A DNA stretch of 53,737 bases from an uncultured Atopobium sp. (GCA_916715765.1 CAKAPG010000009.1:1-53737), one strand, 5' to 3'. Positions 17,556-26,772 are shown, counted from the stretch's first letter. The notes: a model not told the origin generated them from the letters alone. A program made the numbers and translations.

Positions 17556-17575
17556 GATGGTAGTGTTCGCAAGTA

Positions 17576-17779
17576 CTAGATCTTGTGGACGCTAGAAGCC
17601 TGGAGCTTACCGTTCTGGCCGGTGGTAATCTCAAACTCGACAGGCTGACCCTCATCGAGAGTCTTAAAACCGTCCATCTGAATCTCGGAGAAGTGTACGA
17701 ACAGATCGTCGCCATCCTCACGAGAGATGAAGCCATAACCCTTGTCTGGATTAAACCACTTTACAGTACCCTGAGCCAT
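17576..17779 (-). CDS. Cold-shock protein (CspA family)
   Basis: 67-residue single OB-fold RNA/DNA-binding protein that melts mRNA structure. RNP1 (KGYGFI) and RNP2 (DLFVHF) are intact, and the N-terminus MAQGTVKWFNPDKGYG is typical. The ATG at 17777-17779 follows GAAAGG; a 12-residue upstream extension to 17812 has no family support. The upstream region is long, as is usual for cold-shock genes with regulated leaders. Confidence 0.95.
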   Translation of the reverse strand: MAQGTVKWFNPDKGYGFISREDGDDLFVHFSEIQMDGFKTLDEGQPVEFEITTGQNGKLQASSVHKI

Positions 17780-18124
17780 TTCGTGCCTTTCTTTCTTAGC
17801 CCCGCAGGGCAAAACTGCGCCTGTGGAGCGCGATACCGTGACGTTTCGCCACGTGAAATATAATAACCTTAATCAACAACTTATGTGGCGAGAAACCACT
17901 CATGGAGATTTTCACACCATCTACCGGAAGAGCCACAGGTAATCAAGCTGTTTTCCAGCATTTATTTAAGGATATATCTGCTATTAAACGATTTTTATCT
18001 CATTAGTTGAGCATTTTTTCATAGAAGATAGAGAATTTGTATAGGATTAATTTACGGGGACAATAACAGACATATCAAACTATTATTTATGTAGAAAGTT
18101 ATCCCTTCAAAAAAGGATATGCTC
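17780..18124. other. 345-bp divergent intergenic region
   Basis: Holds the leader of the cold-shock gene (-) and the upstream region of the first W-repeat protein (+). The leader includes a short GCCC-TGCG-GGGC hairpin near 17800-17812 and there is one GGCGAGAA octamer at 17887. No reading frame, tRNA or confidently matched riboswitch was seen. Confidence 0.5.
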
Positions 18125-19843
18125 ATGAAAAAGAAGACATGTTTGTCCAGCAAGCCTTCAATGCAAAAGCTTATTGCAGTTGCTTCGTTGAGTGCAGCTC
18201 TACTTTGCGGACTCCACGCTGCTCCTGCTCTTGCAGAGACTACTGATACTTCCACAGTAAGTGCCCCAGAATCAACTTCTAAATCCTATTATCCAAAGTG
18301 GAAAATAGTTGATGGAAAGTTTTATTTTTATACTGAAGATGGAACTATTCTAAAAAGTCAGTGGATCACTTATAACGATAGTCAATATTATGTAGATGAA
18401 ACAGGTGCAGCAGTATCTGGTTTCTATACCACACCTGATGGCAAAACCTGGTATTTTCAGCCAGGGTCAGGGCTACCGTATGCTAGATACGGCTTAATGT
18501 TTACTCTCGATAATAATACTCCTAATTATCACTACACTTTCTACTACGTAGATAAAGATAACGGCTTGATAAAAAACAATTGGGTTAAAACAGATCATGG
18601 TTGGAGCTGGGCCGGAGCTGATGGGTATTTTATTGAAGGATGGTTTACTGCTCCTAATGGTAAAACCTGGTATTTAACTGTTAAGACTGAAGGGGGTGCT
18701 CCGGTTATTACTGACACTGTCGCAGTCAATGGAAAGCTGTACTTCTTTGATACTTCGACAGGACTTTTACGAAATTCTTGGGTAAATATGGGCCAGGGTG
18801 TAGAAGCTTGGTGTTGGGCTGGCCCAGATGGCGCTGCTGTCTCTGGCTGGTTTAAAACTCCAGATGGCAAGACTTGGTATGCCGACCCAGAACATGACAA
18901 TGAAGTAATAATGGGCGGAATAGATATTGATGGTAAATATTATTTCTTTGATCACAGTAATGGCCTCGTTACCCATGGTTGGATCGGTAATGATGATGAT
19001 GGATGGGCTTGGATTGAAACAGTAGGCTCTGTTTATTCTGGATGGAAACACATGCCAAATGGTAAGTGGTTCTATTTTGATGAAAATGGAGAATTCCCCC
19101 TACTTAAGCAAGGTGTCTTCACTATTTCCAGTGGAACTTATTACGTTGACGTAAATAATGGAATGACCTCTAACGATTGGGTGCAGCTCCCTAATGGCGG
19201 TTGGGCTTGGGCACAGTCAAGTGGTGCATTTGCTTCTGGTTGGTACACCACGCCAAATGGCAAAACTTGGTATTTTGATCCATCAGATCCGCAGCATCCT
19301 GCACTTATTGGAGACGCTGAAATTAACGGTCAATCTTATTATTTTGATTCAGGCTATGGTCTTTCTAAAAATGGATGGGTTCATAGAACTGATGGTTCCT
19401 GGTCTTGGTCTGGAGAAAGTGGAGTACTTCATTCAGATTGGAAACATATGCCTAATGGCAAATGGTTCTATTTTGATACCAAAGATTCCAAGCACCGTAT
19501 GCTTGTAGGTGTCATCCAAATTTCTAGTGGAACTTATTATATTGACGAATCCGCTGGAATGACTGCTAACAATTGGGTACAGCTCCCAGAAGGCGGTTGG
19601 GCATGGGCACAGTCAAGTGGCGCATTTGCTTCTGGCTGGTATACCACACCAAATGGAAAGACTTGGTATTTTGACCCAGCAAAGCCGGGTCACCCTCTTT
19701 ATACTGGAGAGCACACTATTGAGGGTAAAGATTATTACTTTGATGAGGGTTATGGCCTTGCTCGCAATCAGTGGATTACCCGTTCCGATGGCGTAAGACG
19801 CTGGGCTGGACCAGACGGCGTACTTACTGAATACAAGCGCTAA
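18125..19843 (+). CDS. Secreted W-rich repeat cell-wall-binding protein
   Basis: About 572-residue exported protein: a signal peptide (residues 1-39, ending PALAE) followed almost entirely by 20-residue-class aromatic repeats such as GWYTTPNGKTWYFD and NGWVHRTDGSWSW. These are of the choline-binding/CW_binding type that anchors proteins to wall glycopolymers. There is no catalytic domain, so it may be a structural or adhesin-like wall protein. The ATG at 18125 has AAGGAT upstream at better spacing than the one at 18119. It is 48 bases upstream of a paralog with a nearly identical signal-peptide sequence, so the pair is a tandem duplication. Confidence 0.85.
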   Translation: MKKKTCLSSKPSMQKLIAVASLSAALLCGLHAAPALAETTDTSTVSAPESTSKSYYPKWKIVDGKFYFYTEDGTILKSQWITYNDSQYYVDETGAAVSGFYTTPDGKTWYFQPGSGLPYARYGLMFTLDNNTPNYHYTFYYVDKDNGLIKNNWVKTDHGWSWAGADGYFIEGWFTAPNGKTWYLTVKTEGGAPVITDTVAVNGKLYFFDTSTGLLRNSWVNMGQGVEAWCWAGPDGAAVSGWFKTPDGKTWYADPEHDNEVIMGGIDIDGKYYFFDHSNGLVTHGWIGNDDDGWAWIETVGSVYSGWKHMPNGKWFYFDENGEFPLLKQGVFTISSGTYYVDVNNGMTSNDWVQLPNGGWAWAQSSGAFASGWYTTPNGKTWYFDPSDPQHPALIGDAEINGQSYYFDSGYGLSKNGWVHRTDGSWSWSGESGVLHSDWKHMPNGKWFYFDTKDSKHRMLVGVIQISSGTYYIDESAGMTANNWVQLPEGGWAWAQSSGAFASGWYTTPNGKTWYFDPAKPGHPLYTGEHTIEGKDYYFDEGYGLARNQWITRSDGVRRWAGPDGVLTEYKR

Positions 19844-19891
19844 ATCAGTTTGAACTGCTCTTTATTACCTGGATTTATTGGAGTTAAAACA

Positions 19892-22141
19892 ATGGAGAAG
19901 AAGATGCGTTTTTCCTACAGACCTTCTACACAAAAGCTTATTGCGGTTGCTTCGTTGAGTGCAGCTCTACTTTGCGGACTCCACGCTGCTCCTGCTTTCG
20001 CAGAGACTGCTGATACAACCGCAGTAAATGCCCCTGCTGTAACAACTGAAACTACTGCAACATCTGAAAATACTTCTCCTACAGCACCTGAAAACTCTCA
20101 GCCTACCTCACCTGCAGCGCCAACAACAACTCCAACAACAGACCAGACACCTACTGTTCCAACAGAGAATACTTCGCCAACCCCTCAGTCTTCTGGATGG
20201 AGACAAGAAAACGGCCAATTCCACTATTACAAAGAAGATGGAACACTTGTCACAAGCCAGTGGATTAAAGATGATTCTGGCTGGCACTATGTAGATGCTA
20301 GTGGTAATGCAGTCAAGGGTTGGTATACAACGCCTAATGGTAAAACTTGGTATTTTGATCCTTCTCAGGATGCTTACCCGGCATTTGTAGGTGCGCATCT
20401 CATTGATGGAAAGCCCTACTTCTTTGATGAGGGCTATGGTCTTGTCACCAAAGGATGGGTCCATCATCAAGATGGTACGTGGTCTTATATTGACTCAGAT
20501 GGTTCTTTCCACTCCGATTGGAAGCAGTTGCCAAACGGAAAGTGGTTCTACTTTGATACCGAAGACCCCTTCCATCGTATGAAAGTTGGAGTTGTTCAGC
20601 TCTCTAGCGGAACTTTCTATGTAGATGAGAGCGCCGGAATGACCTCTAATGGTTGGGTGCGCCTTCCAAGTGGAAGCTGGGCTTGGGCTCAATCAAGCGG
20701 AGCTTTTGCGTCTGGCTGGTTTAATACTCCAAATGGTAAGACTTGGTATTTTGACCCTTCAGATCCACAGCATCCAGCTGCAATTGGTGAAACTCAAGTT
20801 GACGGCAAGTATTATTACTTTGATGAAGGATATGGTCTTCGCAGAAATGGCTGGGTCCATCGTACAGACAATTCTTGGTCATGGGCTGATACCGATGGAA
20901 CATTCCACTCTGAATGGAAACAGCTTCCAAACGGTAAGTGGTTCTACTTTGATCCAGAAGATCCACATCATCGTCTGTCTGTAGGCATAATTAAGATTTC
21001 TAGCGGCACGTACAATATTGATGTAGACGCTGGTATGACTTCAAACGGTTGGGTTCAGTTACCTACCCGCGAATGGGCTTGGGCTCAATCAAGCGGCGCC
21101 TTTGCATCTGGCTGGTTCAATACTCCAAATGGCAAGACTTGGTACTTTGACTCTACAAAGTTAGGTAATCCCGCTTACATTGGCGAGCATTCCATTAACG
21201 GCAAAGACTATTACTTTGACGAAGGATATGGCCTTATCCGAAATTCTTGGGTAACTCTTACCAACGGCGTAAAACGCTGGGCTGGTCCAGATGGAGCTCT
21301 AACTGGACGTCTTTCTCCTGATGGTATCTTTACGGCTGATAACGGCACTCAACCTACAGGTACCGTAAAGCTTCCTGGACTCACTCTTCACATTGGCTCA
21401 GACCACAAGGTAAAAACTGGTTGGATAAAAGAAAACGGTAAAGACTATTACTATCTCAATGATGGCTCAGCTGCCTCTGATTGGGTCAATATCCAGGGAA
21501 CTTATTATTACTTCAATACAAATGGTGAAAAACAAACTGGCTGGGTTCACCTCAAAAGTGGCTGGTATTACCTGGATGCTGACGGCAAGATGAAAACCGG
21601 ATGGATTAAAGATAATGGCAAAGACTACTATCTTGATTCCAACGGAACTATGGTAACTGGATACACTACCTGGGGCGGCAAGCTCTATTGGGCCGGTGCA
21701 GACGGCGCTATGGAGGAGCAGCCTTGCTACTACCCTGATATGTATCGTTATGCACAGAACTACTACAGTGCTACTAACTGGCTCATCCAGATTGATACTA
21801 CCGGTAATCGTTTTGCTGTATATAAGGGCTATCACGGCAACTGGGTTGTTTGGTACGAATGGCAGTGCACCACAGGTGCGCCAGGCATGTGGACCCCTCA
21901 TGGTCAATTTACCGTAGGTAACAAGGGTCTTTACTTTGGGTCTGGCTTTAGATGCTGGTATTACACGACCATTTCTGGTGAGTATCTTATTCACTCCATT
22001 CTCTATAACTCCGACGGTTATACCGTCCGTGATGGTAGGCTTGGATACAACGGTTCCCACGGTTGCGTACGTCTTGCAACAGAAAACGCTAAGTGGGTAT
22101 ATGACAACATTCCTTATGGAACTAAGATTGTTATTTGGTAA
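19892..22141 (+). CDS. Secreted W-rich repeat protein with C-terminal L,D-transpeptidase domain
   Basis: About 749 residues. A signal peptide copied from the upstream paralog precedes a T/P-rich linker (about 45-115), then about 20 aromatic wall-binding repeats, then a YkuD-type L,D-transpeptidase domain in the last 120 residues. The catalytic motif is seen as HSILYN and GSHGCVRLA (Cys within SHGCVR). Such enzymes form 3-3 peptidoglycan cross-links or attach proteins to the wall. The ATG at 19892 has TTGGAG upstream; residues read from 19850 lack signal-peptide character. Probably cotranscribed with the preceding paralog. Confidence 0.88.
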   Translation: MEKKMRFSYRPSTQKLIAVASLSAALLCGLHAAPAFAETADTTAVNAPAVTTETTATSENTSPTAPENSQPTSPAAPTTTPTTDQTPTVPTENTSPTPQSSGWRQENGQFHYYKEDGTLVTSQWIKDDSGWHYVDASGNAVKGWYTTPNGKTWYFDPSQDAYPAFVGAHLIDGKPYFFDEGYGLVTKGWVHHQDGTWSYIDSDGSFHSDWKQLPNGKWFYFDTEDPFHRMKVGVVQLSSGTFYVDESAGMTSNGWVRLPSGSWAWAQSSGAFASGWFNTPNGKTWYFDPSDPQHPAAIGETQVDGKYYYFDEGYGLRRNGWVHRTDNSWSWADTDGTFHSEWKQLPNGKWFYFDPEDPHHRLSVGIIKISSGTYNIDVDAGMTSNGWVQLPTREWAWAQSSGAFASGWFNTPNGKTWYFDSTKLGNPAYIGEHSINGKDYYFDEGYGLIRNSWVTLTNGVKRWAGPDGALTGRLSPDGIFTADNGTQPTGTVKLPGLTLHIGSDHKVKTGWIKENGKDYYYLNDGSAASDWVNIQGTYYYFNTNGEKQTGWVHLKSGWYYLDADGKMKTGWIKDNGKDYYLDSNGTMVTGYTTWGGKLYWAGADGAMEEQPCYYPDMYRYAQNYYSATNWLIQIDTTGNRFAVYKGYHGNWVVWYEWQCTTGAPGMWTPHGQFTVGNKGLYFGSGFRCWYYTTISGEYLIHSILYNSDGYTVRDGRLGYNGSHGCVRLATENAKWVYDNIPYGTKIVIW

Positions 22142-22169
22142 CCTAAGTAGTTATTTCGCTCTATAGCAA

Positions 22170-22200
22170 TAAACCCCAACTCATATTGAGCTGGGGTTTA
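22170..22200. terminator. Bidirectional terminator
   Basis: TAAACCCCA-A-CTC and GAG-C-TGGGGTTTA form a stem with one internal mismatch around ATATT. It lies between the transpeptidase gene (+) and the convergent hypothetical gene (-). Confidence 0.85.
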
Positions 22201-22222
22201 TTTGTTAGCTTATAAAATGTGG

Positions 22223-22618
22223 TTACGCAAAATACTTTGCTTCAAAATCCTTAAATTGCTCTGGAGTAGCGTTTTGATCTACCGAGAAGGACTGTGCAAC
22301 CGCTACGGCCTGCTGTCTTCTGAGACCAGCCTTATCCTCGTCTCCTAGTTGCTCATAAACGTGAGAGAGCCTGTCGAGGGCATACACCACATACTCTGCA
22401 ACTGAATCAGCTACGCCGGAGAGCAACATCATCGTTACAAGAGAGTCTGGCGAAAGCGCAAGAGCAGTCTCTGGGCTCAAATCAATGAGCTCTGCAACAG
22501 CTGCCTCTACCCCATCGAGTGACTCTTCAGTTTGAGTCTCTAAAGCATTTCCCAAACCTGCTGTGACCGTTGAAGTAAAGTCATCGATTACTTCCAAAAT
22601 GTAATCTCGTTGAAGCAT
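22223..22618 (-). CDS. Hypothetical helical protein downstream of ruvB
   Basis: 131-residue protein of unknown function, acidic and predicted largely helical, beginning MLQRDYILEVIDDF. The later part (SVAEYVVYALDRLSHVYEQLGDEDKAGLRRQQAVAVAQ) resembles a single TPR-like hairpin. Firmicute proteins of similar length and start exist in DUF-type families, but I cannot assign one with confidence. It starts 14 bases after ruvB and is probably the last gene of the ruvCAB operon, ending at a shared terminator. Confidence 0.7.
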   Translation of the reverse strand: MLQRDYILEVIDDFTSTVTAGLGNALETQTEESLDGVEAAVAELIDLSPETALALSPDSLVTMMLLSGVADSVAEYVVYALDRLSHVYEQLGDEDKAGLRRQQAVAVAQSFSVDQNATPEQFKDFEAKYFA

Positions 22619-22632
22619 TTTGTTCCAATCTA

Positions 22633-23700
22633 CTAGTTAGTAGGAACAGGAATACGTAAGTGATCAAATGCAGCATGCGTTGCCTGTCGACCTTGAGGTG
22701 TTCTAATAATAAGTCCTTGCTGCAAAAGATATGGCTCATAAACATCTTCAAGTGTAGACGGATCCTCTGAGACTGCACTTGCAATGGTTGTGAGACCAAC
22801 CGGACGGCCTCTGAACGTCTCACAAAGCGCACGTAAAACACGCACGTCCATTACATCTAGACCAAGCTCGTCAATCTCAAAGAATGAAAGCGCTTCTGAG
22901 GCTACCTGCCAGGTAATAGTACCTTCAGCTTTAACTTGTGCGTAATCTCGTACGCGCTTTAGCAGACGGTTTGCCAAGCGTGGTGTGCCTCTTGATCGAG
23001 AAGCAATTTCAGCAGCTCCCTGCTCATCAACTTCTACGTCAAGAATGTTTGCCGAGCGCATGACAATGGTCTGAAGCTCAGGAACAGTATAGTAATCAAG
23101 ACGATAAGAAATACCAAAACGATCACGCAAAGGGCCGGTTAGAAGTCCTGTTCTTGTTGTTGCAGCCACAAGGGTAAAGCGTGGAATATCAAGCCTGATT
23201 GACCTTGCCGCAGGGCCTTTGCCAATAACAATATCTAAGAAGAAATCTTCCATTGCTGGATACAGAATTTCTTCAACCTGGTGATTAAGCCTGTGAATCT
23301 CATCAACAAAGAGGATATCTCCCTCTTCAAGATTGGTGAGAATTGCTGCTAAATCTCCTGCTCGCTCAATTGCAGGGCCAGAGGTTGTATGAAGCTTTGA
23401 ACCCATTTCTCCTGCTAAAACACCTGCAAGCGTTGTTTTGCCAAGGCCTGGAGGGCCAGAAAAAATAACGTGATCAAGCGGCTCATTGCGGCTTTTTGCA
23501 GCCTCAATAAGAACACGGAGATTTGATTTAACACGCTCCTGACCAAGATACTCATCAAGAGTTTTTGGTCGCAAGTTTCTATCTTGCTCCAGATCTTCTG
23601 CCTGAAGTCCACTAGAAACTACACGTTGAGAAGTGTGTCCTGGAAATGGAGCTGGAGTAGACGACGACTCAAATAAGTTATCTGCATCTGCTTCCCACAT
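22633..23700 (-). CDS. ruvB: Holliday junction branch-migration ATPase RuvB
   Basis: 355-residue AAA+ motor that drives branch migration with RuvA. Walker A is GPPGLGKTT, Walker B is FVDEIHR, sensor I is VAATTRTG, and the arginine region LRDRFGI is present. The C-terminal winged helix ends with LLQQGLIIRTPQGR. Its ATG overlaps the ruvA stop by one base (TAATG), the standard coupling for this pair. Confidence 0.97.
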   Translation of the reverse strand: MWEADADNLFESSSTPAPFPGHTSQRVVSSGLQAEDLEQDRNLRPKTLDEYLGQERVKSNLRVLIEAAKSRNEPLDHVIFSGPPGLGKTTLAGVLAGEMGSKLHTTSGPAIERAGDLAAILTNLEEGDILFVDEIHRLNHQVEEILYPAMEDFFLDIVIGKGPAARSIRLDIPRFTLVAATTRTGLLTGPLRDRFGISYRLDYYTVPELQTIVMRSANILDVEVDEQGAAEIASRSRGTPRLANRLLKRVRDYAQVKAEGTITWQVASEALSFFEIDELGLDVMDVRVLRALCETFRGRPVGLTTIASAVSEDPSTLEDVYEPYLLQQGLIIRTPQGRQATHAAFDHLRIPVPTN

Positions 23701-24332
23701 TAATTACCACTTCCCAAACGCCTTAGTGCATATCCAATAGCAGCTTCAATTGTAATAGCACCAGCCTCTTCATACCCCTCAAGAGCAAGCGTTGCTTCCT
23801 GAGAAGTAAAACCCATTCCAAGAAGAGCCTCAATAGCCTCTGATTCTACAGAGGTTACAGCAGGTTTTGGAATAGCAGCAAAGTCTGCAGGAGACGTAAG
23901 ACCAACAAGCTGCTTAAGCTCTGCATCTTTTGCGAACACATCAGAAAGTTCAATTACTAAGCGCTCTGCCTTCTTCTTACCAAGGCCAGAGACACTCTTA
24001 AGACGATTTCCGTCATTGGTAGCAACAATTACCGCAAGTTGCTGTGGCGTAAACGTAGAAAGCACAGAAAGAGCCAATTTAGGACCAACTCCAGAAATTG
24101 CGCGCAAGCGATCAAAGAGAGCTCGCTCTTCTCGCGAAGCAAATCCAAAGAGTTCCATTGAATCTTCTCTGACTACCATACGAGTTAAAACGGTAACGCC
24201 CGCCTCACCCGCTTGTGGAAGTGCAGCAGCTGTTGAAGCTGAGATACCCAGCTCATACCCAACGCCATTGACGTCGAGAACAGCTACTGAAGGTGTAACG
24301 GATACAAGTGTGCCCGTAAGCTGGACAATCAT
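23700..24332 (-). CDS. ruvA: Holliday junction DNA-binding subunit RuvA
   Basis: 210 residues: N-terminal OB domain, tandem helix-hairpin-helix motifs (LRAISGVGPKLALSVLS and LKSVSGLGKKKAERLVIEL), and a C-terminal domain that contacts RuvB (LLGMGFTSQEATLALE). It overlaps ruvC by 4 bases (ATGA) and ruvB by one. Confidence 0.97.
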   Translation of the reverse strand: MIVQLTGTLVSVTPSVAVLDVNGVGYELGISASTAAALPQAGEAGVTVLTRMVVREDSMELFGFASREERALFDRLRAISGVGPKLALSVLSTFTPQQLAVIVATNDGNRLKSVSGLGKKKAERLVIELSDVFAKDAELKQLVGLTSPADFAAIPKPAVTSVESEAIEALLGMGFTSQEATLALEGYEEAGAITIEAAIGYALRRLGSGN

Positions 24333-24832
24333 AGTTGTATTCTTCCCTTTCCAAGCGAGGTAGTTCTTACAAGATTAGCGTGGCAAACCGCAGCAGCTAA
24401 AGCATCAGCGGCGTGGTCTGGGTGAGGTTGATGATCCAAGCATAAAATATTTTGAACCATATACATAACCTGCTGTTTATCTGCAGCTCCTGTACCAACA
24501 ACAGCCTGTTTTATCTGCATTGGAGTGTATTCTCCAACCGTAAGACCTGCTTTAGAACAAGCGACAATAGCAGCACCGCGAGCATGTGCAGTAGGAATAG
24601 CAGATTTAACGTTTTGTCCAAAGTAAATGCTCTCAATGGAAAGAGCTTCTGGTGAAAACTTATCTATAACCTCAACAATCTGGTTATAGATTCTTCCCAA
24701 GCGCATATCTATTGGTTCATCTGCGGTTGTAGTTATGCATCCATAGGCGCGTGCACGGCATTCAGAACCCCTTGTCTCCACAATTCCCCATCCAGTGTGA
24801 GCAAGACCAGGGTCTATTCCAAGAATTACCAT
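24329..24832 (-). CDS. ruvC: Crossover junction endodeoxyribonuclease RuvC
   Basis: 167-residue Holliday junction resolvase. The catalytic acidic residues are visible in LGIDPGLAHTG (D7), LSIESIYFGQN and PDHAADALAAA. It opens the ruvCAB operon. AGGAGG lies four bases upstream of the ATG and an SOS-type palindrome directly upstream of that. Confidence 0.97.
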   Translation of the reverse strand: MVILGIDPGLAHTGWGIVETRGSECRARAYGCITTTADEPIDMRLGRIYNQIVEVIDKFSPEALSIESIYFGQNVKSAIPTAHARGAAIVACSKAGLTVGEYTPMQIKQAVVGTGAADKQQVMYMVQNILCLDHQPHPDHAADALAAAVCHANLVRTTSLGKGRIQL

Positions 24833-24842
24833 CGCACCTCCT

Positions 24843-24866
24843 AATATAGAACGTTCGTTCTATATT
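24843..24866. promoter_or_regulatory. LexA (SOS) box of ruvCAB
   Basis: Perfect inverted repeat, AATATAGAAC and GTTCTATATT around four bases. The core is GAAC-N4-GTTC, the consensus bound by LexA of Gram-positive and actinobacterial type. It overlaps the -10 element and sits just before the ruvC ribosome site, so LexA would block transcription. Confidence 0.85.
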
Positions 24867-24893
24867 ATCACAGAGTATGCGCAAACGATGCAA
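24864..24893 (-). promoter_or_regulatory. ruvC promoter
   Basis: On the minus strand TTGCAT (24888-24893) and GATAAT (24864-24869) are 18 bases apart. The -10 overlaps the SOS box. Confidence 0.5.
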
Positions 24894-26681
24894 CTAATTT
24901 TCTGAGAAAGGGCCTCTCCACATTTTGGGGTCAACCATGCCAATTTGTGCATCAGATTCTTGTGCCAGCTCTTTTAAAAGCTCCAGCATATCCTTGAAGC
25001 CCTCCTGAGCCTCCGCTGGATCAACTGACAACTCAGGCAGATGTATAGAAGCTCCTTGAATTTCTCGCAAAGAATTTCGTAAGGACTCTACTAGGTCAGA
25101 TTCGGAAGCCTTTGTATCTCTAATTCTGTCTTGCCAGACTGATGCGTGTGGAATTTGAGCGTTTGTGAGGCTCTTTGAAGACATTTCTAGAACCTCAGTG
25201 GTGTTTCTGCGGTCTTTTTGGCGAGCGTGAAGCATAGAAATAATTGCTTTTACCTCGTCAACCTTTCCCATTTCTTCCACAATGGCAGAAATGCTTTTAT
25301 TCCACTCAAGATAGCTGGTAAGCACGTAGTCAACAAACTCGATGCGCTCTTGAGGCGTTGGTGCAACATTTTCCAGGCCATCAGTTACAACCTCAGAGAT
25401 ATTCTCGAGAACTGCATGGTCAATAGCTGGCGAGAAGGTATTTCTTACCCTTGCAAGGTCAACAATATCTGCATGATACATATCTCCCAGAGGCCACAGA
25501 GAGTGAGCACTAGAAATCTCTGTTCCCTTGAGCGCAAGGATGGTTTTATCGGCAGTCTCAAGCGTTAAGTAATTGTGCTGGTCAGCATATGCGTAGCCGT
25601 ATGCACTCACCAATTTTGCATCGGTCAATGTCGAGAAAACCGTGTTATCCACGGCAACCTTATTAACACGAAGTCGTGCGGTAAGAAGCTCTGCGGCACT
25701 TGTTGCTCGAGAATCTTTGTTTGGAAGCAGCAGAACGTGCACGCGCATAGGACCTAAGGCGTCTGAAGCAAGTGCCATAGTAACAAGAGAATTGAGCGAG
25801 CCATCAACTGCAATAAACACGCCGTCAAAGCCAGATTTTACTGTGTAATCACGCACACCTGTAGCCAATACGCCCCAGGTAGTAAGCGCGCTATTGTAGA
25901 CGCCCGCCGTGTCTTCTCTATCAAAGTTTTCGATGGTGTCTTGGTCAACATCACAGACAACCATATCTTCTGAGAATGATGCCGCTTGTTTGACCAAATC
26001 TCCTGAAGGTGACAAGAAGAAACTTGAGCCACAAAACACCTGATTGCCGTAGGCGCCAACAGCATTTGCCGCAATAAGCCAGCTATCAAATTCTTCAACA
26101 TCTCCCAGATAGCGGCTTTCTGCCACCGCCATACCCATAGCAGATGAAGAATCATCAACAGCAAAGCCAAAATAGGGCAGGTAAATAACGGCATCTAACG
26201 AGTCGTCGACATCTTGCCACGCGTCAAGATCGTCGTAGGTAAAAGCAACGCCAAACGTAAGGCCACCTGCTTCAAACTTTGCAAGCTCAACGGTATTCTC
26301 GCCAGATGCTTGAGCGGAGCTGGCAGAGCGAGCAAGAGCACTCATGTGCGCAATCTGAGCAGTTAGTTTAAGTGGGGTTACAGCACCGTTTCTGACGAGA
26401 AGAGCCTCGCTAGCTGCGCTTCCATCAAACTCTGTTACAACAGGAATGAGAGCCGCAATAGGAAGTTTTTCTGAAAGTGAGTTGATAATCTCGGAGAGGT
26501 CTGCAAAAAGACCTTCTGTATCAGCTTCTGGCACACTGAGCAGTCCCGTAAGAGTTGGCGCAGGATAAATGACTAGCTCAGCACCTTGTTGTTGGGCTCT
26601 CTGAGCATATTCCAGCATAGTCTGAGCGGTAAACTCAAAATCACCAGCCTGAGTGTTCATTTGTGCAACTGCTATGCGCAT
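24894..26681 (-). CDS. NadE-like protein with both catalytic sites degenerate
   Basis: 595 residues with the architecture of glutamine-dependent NAD synthetase: an N-terminal nitrilase fold (1-270) and a C-terminal ATP-pyrophosphatase-like fold (280-590). The key residues are missing. The nitrilase Glu of the FPELxxxGY block is Ala41 (IYPAPTLTG) and the catalytic Cys of GVxICED is Thr148 (GVAFTYDD). In the synthetase half, SGGxDS is replaced by VDGSLNS (292-298), and the NKSE-type block reads KGTEISSAHSLWPLGDMY. The frame is open throughout, so this looks like a maintained pseudoenzyme, not a decaying gene. It lies immediately upstream of ruvC with its own promoter region. A functional nadE is not in the window. 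Confidence 0.75.
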   Translation of the reverse strand: MRIAVAQMNTQAGDFEFTAQTMLEYAQRAQQQGAELVIYPAPTLTGLLSVPEADTEGLFADLSEIINSLSEKLPIAALIPVVTEFDGSAASEALLVRNGAVTPLKLTAQIAHMSALARSASSAQASGENTVELAKFEAGGLTFGVAFTYDDLDAWQDVDDSLDAVIYLPYFGFAVDDSSSAMGMAVAESRYLGDVEEFDSWLIAANAVGAYGNQVFCGSSFFLSPSGDLVKQAASFSEDMVVCDVDQDTIENFDREDTAGVYNSALTTWGVLATGVRDYTVKSGFDGVFIAVDGSLNSLVTMALASDALGPMRVHVLLLPNKDSRATSAAELLTARLRVNKVAVDNTVFSTLTDAKLVSAYGYAYADQHNYLTLETADKTILALKGTEISSAHSLWPLGDMYHADIVDLARVRNTFSPAIDHAVLENISEVVTDGLENVAPTPQERIEFVDYVLTSYLEWNKSISAIVEEMGKVDEVKAIISMLHARQKDRRNTTEVLEMSSKSLTNAQIPHASVWQDRIRDTKASESDLVESLRNSLREIQGASIHLPELSVDPAEAQEGFKDMLELLKELAQESDAQIGMVDPKMWRGPFSEN

Positions 26682-26705
26682 ACCATTCCTATCATGAACT
26701 GCTTA

Positions 26706-26729
26706 GTTTGTTTTTACCCAAAAACAAAC
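26706..26729. repeat. Perfect AT-rich inverted repeat
   Basis: GTTTGTTTTT and AAAAACAAAC flank ACCC, a perfect 10-bp stem between the superoxide reductase terminator and the NadE-like gene start. It may be a second terminator or an operator of the NadE-like gene. Confidence 0.45.
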
Positions 26730-26745
26730 AGGTGTAGTAATAAGA

Positions 26746-26772
26746 AACGGAGCCGCAGGTAGCAGCTCCGTT
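26746..26772 (-). terminator. Terminator after superoxide reductase gene
   Basis: AACGGAGC and GCTCCGTT form a perfect 8-bp stem around an 11-base loop, followed on the minus strand by a T-rich stretch. Confidence 0.65.

Noticed and set aside
17895..18118. Riboswitch (such as c-di-AMP type) before the W-repeat genes
   Set aside because: Such switches often precede wall genes in actinobacteria, but I could not match the conserved core by eye.
24894..26681. Pseudogene
   Set aside because: Active-site residues are gone but the 595-codon frame is intact and both folds are recognisable end to end, so a pseudoenzyme is the better reading.
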